The notes beneath the pieces were generated by a model. That model made no database searches. It was given only the letters and a program-made list of their open reading frames with translations, and was not told where the DNA came from. Below, one piece after another: positions 1 to 4,690 of a stretch of 5,980 nt of DNA. Numbering within the stretch: position 1 is the first letter of the stretch; every line of letters starts with the position of its first letter. Source of the stretch: an uncultured Oscillospiraceae bacterium (GTDB lineage Bacteria; Bacillota; Clostridia; Oscillospirales; Oscillospiraceae); assembly GCA_910588365.1 (NCBI GenBank), contig CAJUQS010000185.1, positions 1 through 5,980 of the forward strand, given 5' to 3'. The position numbers and the translations under genes were made by a program.

Positions 1-137
1 CCGCCTTGGCGGCATATTTTCCGCCCTGACTGCGTTAAAAATCCTTGCAATCCGTCAGGATTGCTGCGGCTTTTTGCCTTGCAGGACAAAAAACCTATCT
101 CGCCAATCCGCACACGCTGAGATATTAAACAGGCTCT
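1..137 (+). repeat. Dispersed MITE-like repeat, copy 1 (truncated by window edge)
   Basis: This is the right-hand part of a repeat that occurs three times in the window. It differs from the reverse complement of the copy at 5841-5980 at only two positions over 137 bases (near 86 and 94), and it aligns with the more diverged complete copy at 1209-1370. It ends in the terminal inverted repeat sequence GAGATATTAAACAGGCTCT (119-137). Inside are small inverted repeats: CCGCC/GGCGG near 1-12, GCAATCC/GGATTGC at about 47-64, and a TTTTTGCC...GGCAAAAA hairpin that is weakened here by the G-to-A change. About 25 bases of the left end should lie outside the window. There is no coding content. The base after the terminal GGCTC begins TAA, which would be half of a 3-bp target duplication. 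Confidence 0.85.
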
Positions 138-277
138 AAGAACCCGCATTCGCAACTGTTGAACACTGTCTGACAGAAAAAAACCTTGTCCATCCGGCAT
201 CCAACAGTTATGAATACAGACTCTAAGGCCAGTATATCATTTCACCACAGATAAATCAAACCTCTTTTATGGACAGC

Positions 278-315
278 ATGGGCTGGCGGGAAGCATTTGC
301 TCCCCGCCAGCCCAT
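278..315 (-). terminator. Strong hairpin downstream of the AraC-family gene, probable terminator
   Basis: A perfect 13-bp inverted repeat (ATGGGCTGGCGGG at 278-290 against CCCGCCAGCCCAT at 303-315) has a loop that can pair further through AGCA/TGCT. It lies about 28 bases past the stop codon of the minus-strand regulator gene, where a terminator is expected. There is no T run after the stem on the minus strand. The short TTTT at 317-320 follows the stem on the plus strand. It is therefore not a textbook intrinsic terminator for this gene, and it could equally be an mRNA 3'-end stabiliser. Nothing else recognisable lies between 138 and 277. Confidence 0.55.
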
Positions 316-343
316 ATTTTCACCGCTGATACAGAAAATATGT

Positions 344-1192
344 TTACGCGTCCTTTTTAACAACCGGAATCCACACCTCATATCTGGCGTTGTTAGGGTC
401 GGCGTTGAGATAGACCTCCACATCCGGCGCGCTGCCGTACTCGTAGCCCGAGCTGGGCAGCCACTCCGTCAGCACCCGCCGCTCCAGCTCCTGGATGGAC
501 TGGATGGTCCCCTGTCCGGCAAAGATGGCCCAGGTGGCGGCGGGAACGGTGTACTCCTCAAACCCGGCCGCCTCCTTCGTGCTGGCAACCGCCACGCAGT
601 AGCGCCACGGGGCTTCGTCCGGACAGAGGCAGACGCCCAGGACGCCCATAGGCTGGCTGTCCATCCGCTCGCAGAGCTTTTGCAGCGTGCCGTCCGCGGC
701 TGCCCGGTCCCAGAGCTGGGGGACCGTCTGGAAATTGCTCTCCATGTCCCGTTCAATGGGCGCGGACACCCCCACCACACGGAACGCCTCCCGCTTTTCA
801 ATCCGAAATTCCATTTCTTCTGCTCCTTTTATCAGAATGGTGAAGCGCAGAGGCGGATAGGACTTCACCGCCGTGCCGCCGTCCCGTACCGCCGAGGGCG
901 GGACGCCGTGGACACCCTGAAAGGCCCGGTTGAAGGCCGTGGGGGACTGGTAGCCGTACTTGAAGGCGACATCTACCACCTTCTCCCCGGACTGGAGGTC
1001 CACCGCCGCCCGGGACATGCGCCTGCGGCGGATGTACTCCCCCAGGGAGACCCCCGCCATGTAGGCGAACATCCGCTGGTAGTGGTAGGCCGAACAGCAG
1101 GCAAGACGGCCCAGCTGGATATAGTCGATCTCCTCCGTCAGATGCTCCTCAATGTAGGCGATGGTTTTGTTCAGTCCGTCAACCCATTCCAT
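344..1192 (-). CDS. AraC-family transcriptional regulator with C-terminal GyrI-like ligand-binding domain
   Basis: The 282-aa protein has the Rob/BltR-like layout of a DNA-binding domain followed by an effector-binding domain. Residues about 5-105 form the AraC double helix-turn-helix: first HTH around 25-47 (QLGRLACCSAYHYQRMF), linker helix around GEYIRRRRMSRAA (51-63), second HTH around 71-94 (VVDVAFKYGYQSPTAFNRAF, the conserved AraC signature), then the GVPPSAVR end. Residues about 127-282 match the GyrI-like/AraC effector-binding fold, ending in the typical YEVWIPV strand. Such domains bind small hydrophobic or cationic compounds, and many members control multidrug or stress genes, but the ligand and targets here are unknown. 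The start is ATG at 1192 because AAGGAGG (1208-1202) sits 9 bases upstream. The open frame runs further upstream to 1285, but only through repeat DNA. The gene is transcribed alone, and its leader is interrupted by repeat copy 2. The family assignment is firm and the function is not. Confidence 0.9.
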   Translation of the reverse strand: MEWVDGLNKTIAYIEEHLTEEIDYIQLGRLACCSAYHYQRMFAYMAGVSLGEYIRRRRMSRAAVDLQSGEKVVDVAFKYGYQSPTAFNRAFQGVHGVPPSAVRDGGTAVKSYPPLRFTILIKGAEEMEFRIEKREAFRVVGVSAPIERDMESNFQTVPQLWDRAAADGTLQKLCERMDSQPMGVLGVCLCPDEAPWRYCVAVASTKEAAGFEEYTVPAATWAIFAGQGTIQSIQELERRVLTEWLPSSGYEYGSAPDVEVYLNADPNNARYEVWIPVVKKDA

Positions 1193-1208
1193 AGCTTTTC
1201 TCCTCCTT

Positions 1209-1370
1209 AGAGCCTGTTTAACATCTCCCCGCGCATGTCTTGGCGGCGTATTTTCCGCCCTGACTGCGTTAAAAATCCTTGCCATCCGTCAGGATGCCTG
1301 CGGATTTTTGCCTTGCAGGGCAAAAAATCCGCTCGCCAATCCATACACGTTGAGATATTAAACAGGCTCT
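1209..1370. repeat. Dispersed MITE-like repeat, copy 2 (complete, with terminal inverted repeats and TTA duplication)
   Basis: This is the only full-length copy in the window. Its ends are AGAGCCTGTTTAACATCTC (1209-1227) and GAGATATTAAACAGGCTCT (1352-1370), which are inverted repeats of each other over 19 bases with one mismatch. If the element proper is taken as GAGCCTG...CAGGCTC (1210-1369, 160 bp), TTA stands immediately on both sides (1207-1209 and 1370-1372), as expected of a 3-bp target-site duplication. Internal hairpins include CATCC-GTCA-GGATG around 1283-1295 and TTTTTGCC-TTGCAG-GGCAAAAA around 1306-1327. There is no transposase or credible ORF. It is oriented like copy 1 but is visibly more diverged from copies 1 and 3 than they are from each other. 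It looks like a non-autonomous miniature inverted-repeat transposable element. The GAG ends and TNA target resemble those I recall for the IS1031-type branch of the IS5 family, which is an inference. Confidence 0.85.
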
Positions 1371-1385
1371 TACGCTTCTTCTCCT

Positions 1386-1414
1386 ATGATAGCATCGGGG
1401 CCCCGGTCTGTCCT
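1386..1414 (-). promoter_or_regulatory. Candidate sigma-A promoter of the AraC-family gene, upstream of repeat copy 2
   Basis: On the minus strand, AGGACA (1414-1409, 4/6 match to TTGACA) and TATCAT (1391-1386, 5/6 match to TATAAT) are separated by exactly 17 bases. The predicted transcript would start near 1379 and enter repeat copy 2 a few bases later. Removing the repeat and one TTA joins this promoter to ...GCGTAAGGAGGAGAAAAGCT-ATG, a normal short leader, which supports the assignment. The spacer contains the perfect palindrome CGGGGCCCCG (1396-1405), a possible operator or simply a GC hairpin. No expression evidence is available. Confidence 0.45.
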
Positions 1415-1445
1415 CTCGATTCCTGCACGGTTCGGAGAGGCTTTG

Positions 1446-1482
1446 AAAAGCCGCCGTCCATCACAAGGAGATAGACGGCGGC
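1446..1482 (-). terminator. Probable intrinsic terminator of the hom-lysC operon
   Basis: On the minus strand a perfect 9-bp GC-rich stem (GCCGCCGTC at 1482-1474 with GACGGCGGC at 1458-1450) closes a 15-base loop and is followed at once by TTTTC (1449-1445). It lies about 110 bases after the lysC stop codon and before the next gene's promoter. The T run is short, so efficiency is uncertain. It is the best terminator candidate for this operon. Confidence 0.5.
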
Positions 1483-1521
1483 ACGTGGTTTCATGGTAAC
1501 CGGGAAGTCCGCAATTACAAG

Positions 1522-1583
1522 GGCGAAACGCCGTTTCGCCAAAAGTTCTTTTTTGATTCTTTTTTCTTTCAAGAAAAAAGAAT
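1522..1583. repeat. Pair of inverted repeats just downstream of lysC
   Basis: Two perfect inverted repeats lie side by side. GGCGAAACG-C-CGTTTCGCC (1522-1540) is a 9-bp GC-containing stem. ATTCTTTTTTCTT-TC-AAGAAAAAAGAAT (1556-1583) is a 13-bp AT-only stem with a two-base gap, starting 9 bases past the lysC stop codon (1592). On the plus strand the first stem is followed by AAAAGTTCTTTTTT, so it could also end transcription arriving from that side. On the minus strand the AT hairpin is the first structure met after lysC. The arrangement may be a 3'-end processing or stabilising element, a bidirectional terminator, or an intergenic repeat family. I cannot decide among these from one copy. Confidence 0.5.
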
Positions 1584-1591
1584 GACTGCCT

Positions 1592-2071
1592 TTACATCTC
1601 GTCCCCGAAGAACTTGTCGTGGACCGCCCGGACGGCGGCGGTAGCATCGTCCTCGTGGATGAGCACGGAGACGCGGATTTCGCTGGTGTTGATCATCTGG
1701 ATGTTGATGTTGGCGTCATAGAGGGCCTCGAACATCTTGGCGGCCACGCCGGGGGTGGTCATCATGCCCGCGCCCACGATGGAGACCTTGGCGATCTTGT
1801 CCTCCACCGTCACGTGGTCGAAGTGGAGCACGTCCTTCTGCTCCTCCAGCACCCGCACAGCCTCCTCCACGTCGGCCCGGGGCAGGGTGAAGCTGATGTC
1901 CTTGCTCTCGTTGCGGCCGATGGACTGGATGATGGCGTCCACGTTGATGTTGGCCTTGCCCAGCAGCGAGAAGATGTGGAAGGCCACGCCAGGGTTGTGC
2001 GCCAGGCCCACCACCGCGATCCGCGCGATGCTCGTATCCTTCGCCACACCGGCGATATTGGTCTTTTCCAT
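1592..2071 (-). CDS. Predicted aspartokinase beta subunit, in-frame internal start within lysC
   Basis: Met246 of aspartokinase is preceded on the minus strand by AAGGAGG (2086-2080) with eight bases (TTGTCAAG) to the ATG at 2071-2069. This is a better ribosome binding site than that of lysC itself. Translation from it would give a 159-aa protein made only of the two ACT domains. In B. subtilis aspartokinase II and Corynebacterium lysC, an in-frame internal start yields such a regulatory beta chain, giving an alpha2-beta2 enzyme. The position here, at the junction between kinase and ACT domains, is what that model requires. The codons around the site encode a linker (KVKEVVKMEKT) with little obvious constraint, so the SD is unlikely to be forced by protein sequence. 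Expression is not shown by sequence alone. Confidence 0.6.
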   Translation of the reverse strand: MEKTNIAGVAKDTSIARIAVVGLAHNPGVAFHIFSLLGKANINVDAIIQSIGRNESKDISFTLPRADVEEAVRVLEEQKDVLHFDHVTVEDKIAKVSIVGAGMMTTPGVAAKMFEALYDANINIQMINTSEIRVSVLIHEDDATAAVRAVHDKFFGDEM

Positions 2072-2806
2072 CTTGACAACCTCCTTGACTTTCGTGCCGG
2101 GCTTGCGCTCCAGACTGGACACGACTTCCATATTCACATGATATTTTTTCGCCAGCTCCACGCTGCGGTTATGGAGCACCTGCGCCCCCTGGCTGGCCAG
2201 CTCCAGCATCTCGTCATATGTGATTTCCGGCAGCTTCCTCGCGTTGGAGGCGATCCGAGGGTCGGTGGTGTACACGCCGTCCACATCGGTGAAGATCTGG
2301 CACATGTCCGCGTGGAAGGCGGCGGCCAGGGCCACGGCGCTGGTGTCGGACCCGCCCCGGCCCAGGGTGGTCACATCGCCCCAGCGGTTGACCCCCTGGA
2401 AGCCCGCCACCAGGACGATCTTGTTCTTGTCCAGCTCCCGCTGGATGCGCTCGGAGTCGATGCGCTTGATGCGCGCGTCAGAATACGTACTGCTGGTCTG
2501 GATGCCCACCTGCCAGGCGGCCAGGCTGATCACCGGCAGGCCCATGGCCTCCAGCGCCATGGCGCACAGGGCGATGGAGATCTGCTCGCCGGTGCTCAGC
2601 AGCATATCCATCTCCCGCTTGGAGGCCCGGGGATTGATCTCCGCGGCCTTCTCGATAAGCTCGTCAGTGGTGTCCCCCTGGGCGGACAGGACCACCAGCA
2701 CCTGGTTTCCCGCCCGATAGGTATCGGCGATGATGCCGGCCACGTTCCGGATGCGCTGCGCGTCCCGGACCGAGCTGCCGCCAAATTTCTGTACGATCAG
2801 TTTCAT
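1592..2806 (-). CDS. lysC: Aspartokinase (aspartate kinase), lysine-pathway type with tandem ACT domains
   Basis: This enzyme phosphorylates L-aspartate with ATP to 4-aspartyl phosphate, the committed step to lysine, threonine, methionine and diaminopimelate, in the cytosol. The 404-aa length fits monofunctional aspartokinases (about 400-410 aa). The amino acid kinase domain fills residues 1 to about 240: KFGGSSV at 7-13 (nucleotide/substrate loop), STGEQ at 71-75, the glycine-rich TTLGRGGSDTSA at 146-157, and FTDVDGVYTTDPR at 172-184 (ATP and metal site). Two ACT domains follow, about 262-330 (NPGVAFHIFSLL) and 341-404 (TPGVAAKMFEAL, then NTSEIRVSVLI). These form the feedback site for lysine, with or without threonine, in this family. 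ATG at 2806 is preceded by AGAAGGGA at a slightly long 11-base spacing. It is the last gene of the operon, 80 bases after hom. It contains a strong internal start (see the beta-subunit entry). No lysine riboswitch is seen upstream, so feedback inhibition is the likely control. Confidence 0.96.
   Translation of the reverse strand: MKLIVQKFGGSSVRDAQRIRNVAGIIADTYRAGNQVLVVLSAQGDTTDELIEKAAEINPRASKREMDMLLSTGEQISIALCAMALEAMGLPVISLAAWQVGIQTSSTYSDARIKRIDSERIQRELDKNKIVLVAGFQGVNRWGDVTTLGRGGSDTSAVALAAAFHADMCQIFTDVDGVYTTDPRIASNARKLPEITYDEMLELASQGAQVLHNRSVELAKKYHVNMEVVSSLERKPGTKVKEVVKMEKTNIAGVAKDTSIARIAVVGLAHNPGVAFHIFSLLGKANINVDAIIQSIGRNESKDISFTLPRADVEEAVRVLEEQKDVLHFDHVTVEDKIAKVSIVGAGMMTTPGVAAKMFEALYDANINIQMINTSEIRVSVLIHEDDATAAVRAVHDKFFGDEM
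2080..2086 (-). promoter_or_regulatory. Internal Shine-Dalgarno sequence inside lysC
   Basis: AAGGAGG on the minus strand, inside the coding region and spaced eight bases from the ATG codon of Met246, is a full-consensus ribosome binding site. It is the key evidence for a separately translated aspartokinase beta chain. Confidence 0.65.
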
Positions 2807-2860
2807 AGTGGGTTGTTCCCTTCTCTGGAATGATGGGGGAAAGCGGATCCCCCCTTTTCT

Positions 2861-2890
2861 AGTATAAGCCCGTTTTCCCCTGTTGGTTAT
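2861..2890 (-). promoter_or_regulatory. Weak candidate internal promoter between hom and lysC
   Basis: The 80-base gap between hom and lysC holds TATACT (2866-2861), a 5/6 match to the -10 box, in the sequence CTTATACTAG on the minus strand. The position 17 bases upstream (TAACCA) is a poor -35 box, and it overlaps the hom stop codon. It could give some lysC-only transcript, but it may be chance. The same gap has a GGGGG/CCCCC inverted repeat (2835-2839 and 2849-2854) without a T run on the operon strand, so I do not call a terminator there. Confidence 0.25.
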
Positions 2891-4056
2891 CGCAATACGG
2901 GCAGAAGTGTCTGTGCGCCCACACGCTGGGCCAGGGCCCTGACCTCCGTGCCGGGCACGGGCCCGACGATCACCGCCCTGTCGCTGAGCCGCTGGCTGCC
3001 GGCGGGCGGGGTGAAATCGCCCCGCAGATACCAGTGCAGGGGCAGCTCCGCGTCCAGGTCGATGAGCTCCGCGCTCTGGCTCCAGCCCAGGTTCCGGCGC
3101 CGGTCCCGGTGGGCCAGGGCGTCCAGAATGTCACCCATGACGGCGGAGGCCGTGGGCAGATCCCCCGCCCCGCGGCCGTAGAACATCACATCGCCCACGG
3201 CGTTGCCGCGGATCATGATGGCGTTGAACACGTCGTCCACCGATGCCAGCGGGCTGCTCTCCGGCACCAGGTGGGGGGCCACGAAGGCCGCCTGCCGGCC
3301 GTCTGCCAGCTTCATGGCCCGGCCCAGCAGCTTGATGCGGTAGCCCGCGCCGCTGGCGATGGCCGCGTCCTGGAGGTCGATGGCGGAGATGCCCTGGGTG
3401 CTGATGTTCTCCGGCAGGACCTCCTTCCCCCAGGCCAGATCGGAGAGGATGCAGATCTTGCGCCCCGCGTCCAGACCCTCGATGTCGGCGGCAGGGTTCT
3501 GCTCGGCGTAGCCCTTGGCCTGGGCCTCCTTCAGCGCCTCGTCAAAGGGGACGCCCCCCTTGACCATACGGGTGAGGATATAGTTGGTGGTGCCGTTGAG
3601 GATGCCCGCCACCTCCTGGATCTGGTTGCCCGCCAGACACTGGAACAGGGGGCGCAGCACCGGGATGCCACCGCCCACGCTGGCCTCAAAGAGGTAGTTG
3701 ACGTTCTTCTCCCTGGCGATGGCCAGCAGCTCCTTGCCGTGGGTGGCAACCAGCTCCTTGTTGGAGGTGACCACGTGCTTGCCGGCCAGGAGGGCCCGGC
3801 GGGTGAAGTCCAGAGCCACCCGGGCTCCGCCGATGGATTCCACCACCACGTCCAGCTCCGGATCGTTTTCCAGGACGGCGAAATCTTTGACCGCAGCATC
3901 CGCGTACGGCGTGGCGGATAAGTTGCGGACATCCAGAATATATTTGAGTCTGAGGGGTTCGCCCAGCTTCTCCGCGATAGCCGCTCCGTTCATGCGCAGC
4001 ACCTCCGCCACGCCGCTGCCCACGGTGCCAAAGCCCATGATTGCAAAATTAGCCAT
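2887..4056 (-). CDS. hom: Homoserine dehydrogenase with reduced C-terminal ACT region
   Basis: This enzyme reduces L-aspartate 4-semialdehyde to L-homoserine with NAD(P)H, the branch point towards threonine and methionine. The 389-aa protein shows the NAD(P)-binding Rossmann start GFGTVGSGV (8-16), VESIGG (72-77), TSNKELVATHG (97-107, with the conserved lysine at 100), EASVGGGIPVLRPL (124-137) and GILNGTTNYIL (151-161). It also has the family signature AQAKGYAEQNPAADIEGLDAGRK (178-200), with the catalytic Asp/Lys pair in DIEGLDAGRK. Usual Bacillus-type Hom proteins are near 430 aa, ending in an ACT domain. Here the end (about 338-389) has the first strand-like stretch LHWYLRGDF and a last part (AVIVGPVPGTEVRALAQRVG...LLPVLR), but lacks the usual DKPGVLA-type helix between. 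ATG at 4056 follows AAGGAG (4070-4065) at 8 bases. It is the middle gene of the operon, 69 bases after the HTH-ACT gene. No homoserine kinase or threonine synthase gene is in the window. Confidence 0.95.
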   Translation of the reverse strand: MANFAIMGFGTVGSGVAEVLRMNGAAIAEKLGEPLRLKYILDVRNLSATPYADAAVKDFAVLENDPELDVVVESIGGARVALDFTRRALLAGKHVVTSNKELVATHGKELLAIAREKNVNYLFEASVGGGIPVLRPLFQCLAGNQIQEVAGILNGTTNYILTRMVKGGVPFDEALKEAQAKGYAEQNPAADIEGLDAGRKICILSDLAWGKEVLPENISTQGISAIDLQDAAIASGAGYRIKLLGRAMKLADGRQAAFVAPHLVPESSPLASVDDVFNAIMIRGNAVGDVMFYGRGAGDLPTASAVMGDILDALAHRDRRRNLGWSQSAELIDLDAELPLHWYLRGDFTPPAGSQRLSDRAVIVGPVPGTEVRALAQRVGAQTLLPVLR

Positions 4057-4125
4057 AGCTTTTTCTCCTTCTCTCTTATGGAGCCTCGCGGCCCCGCGCC
4101 TTGGAGCCCTTCCCCGATTGGAGGA

Positions 4126-4566
4126 CTACCCGGCCAGTATCTCAAATTTGATAACGCCCTCCAGAGCCGCCGCGTGTCCGATGAGATCCTCCAGGGACAG
4201 CTCCATGTCGCTGGTCTCCGCCGAGATGGTCACGGCGGCGCAGTCGTTGGTGGGAATCGACTGGTTGATGGTCAGAATATTCGCGCCGCTCCCGGCAAAG
4301 ATAGACAGTACGTTGCTCAGCACGCCGGGGTTGTCCTTCAGCATGGCATAAAATGTAATAATATGCCCCGTCTTCATGTTGTTGAAGGGCTGTACCGCGT
4401 CCTTGTACTTGTAGAACGCGCTGCGGCTGATGCCCACCTGCCGGGTGGCCGCGCCGACGGTGTCCGCCTCCCCGGTCTGCATCATCCGCTTGGCCTCCGC
4501 CACCTTGATGAAGATCTCCGGCAGCGCGTCCGCGGACACGATGTAAAATTTGGTTTTGGTCCCCAT
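4126..4566 (-). CDS. PheB-type (UPF0735) protein: N-terminal helix-turn-helix plus C-terminal ACT domain
   Basis: This 146-aa protein has the usual length for the PheB/UPF0735 family. Residues about 16-56 look like a helix-turn-helix (LPEIFIKVAEAKRMMQ..., then TVGAATRQVGISRSAFYKYKD at 36-56, typical of a recognition helix). Residues about 69-146 form an ACT domain with the ligand-loop motif KDNPGVLSNVLSIF (77-90), the ANILTINQSIP strand (95-105) and a GVIKFEIL end. ACT domains bind amino acids, so the likely role is an amino-acid-sensing regulator. B. subtilis PheB is named from its place beside pheA, not from chorismate mutase activity, and its function is unproven. Here it leads the hom-lysC operon, suggesting that it senses a product of the aspartate pathway. 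ATG at 4566 has AAGGGG (4580-4575) at 8 bases. The opposite strand has a long open frame that is a GC artefact. Confidence 0.9.
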   Translation of the reverse strand: MGTKTKFYIVSADALPEIFIKVAEAKRMMQTGEADTVGAATRQVGISRSAFYKYKDAVQPFNNMKTGHIITFYAMLKDNPGVLSNVLSIFAGSGANILTINQSIPTNDCAAVTISAETSDMELSLEDLIGHAAALEGVIKFEILAG

Positions 4567-4606
4567 GCTGTATCCCCCTTATGGTCACATGTCCTTATTT
4601 TGTGTT

Positions 4607-4635
4607 ATTTTACCACAAGAGCCGTATGCTTACAA
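4607..4635 (-). promoter_or_regulatory. Promoter of the HTH-ACT/hom/lysC operon
   Basis: On the minus strand TTGTAA (4635-4630, 4/6) and TAAAAT (4612-4607, 5/6) are separated by 17 bases, a good sigma-A-type promoter. Transcription would begin near 4600, leaving a leader of about 34 bases with the SD AAGGGG. That leaves no room for a lysine riboswitch, T-box or attenuator ahead of the first gene, so control must come from protein operators or enzyme feedback. Confidence 0.6.
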
Positions 4636-4638
4636 CCG

Positions 4639-4655
4639 AAATTCCATTGGAATTT
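4639..4655. promoter_or_regulatory. Perfect palindrome AAATTCC-ATT-GGAATTT in the divergent intergenic region, possible operator
   Basis: A 7-bp perfect inverted repeat with a 3-base centre lies directly upstream of the -35 box of the minus-strand operon, centred about 47 bases from its predicted start, and about 36 bases before the start of the plus-strand membrane protein gene. The size and placement suit a dimeric DNA-binding protein. The HTH-ACT protein encoded next door is an obvious but untested candidate. It is AT-rich in a GC-rich genome, so chance is a real alternative. Confidence 0.35.
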
Positions 4656-4690
4656 TATACAAACTTTCCTGCTTGGCAGGAGGAAAAGAG

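Noticed and set aside
269..1210. Plus-strand open frame of 313 codons opposite the AraC-family gene
   Set aside because: There are no recognisable motifs, and it is entirely antisense to a regulator with clear HTH signatures and a strong RBS.
1193..1285. N-terminal extension of the AraC-family protein to an ATG at 1285
   Set aside because: The extra 31 codons are translated from the repeat element and lack an RBS. AAGGAGG directly before the ATG at 1192 fixes the start, and the AraC domain begins normally there.
1619..2833. Long plus-strand open frame opposite lysC (404 codons)
   Set aside because: Its product is rich in His, Asp, Gly and Arg with no family motifs, and it lies antisense to an unmistakable aspartokinase. 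It arises from high GC at third codon positions.
2835..2854. GGGGG/CCCCC inverted repeat between hom and lysC as a terminator
   Set aside because: The stem is only five G-C pairs and the T run (TTTTC) follows it on the plus strand, not on the operon strand. It would not terminate hom-lysC transcription.
4567..4690. Lysine riboswitch, T-box or attenuator ahead of the operon
   Set aside because: The promoter at 4607-4635 leaves a leader of only about 34 bases, and no such conserved structure is visible.
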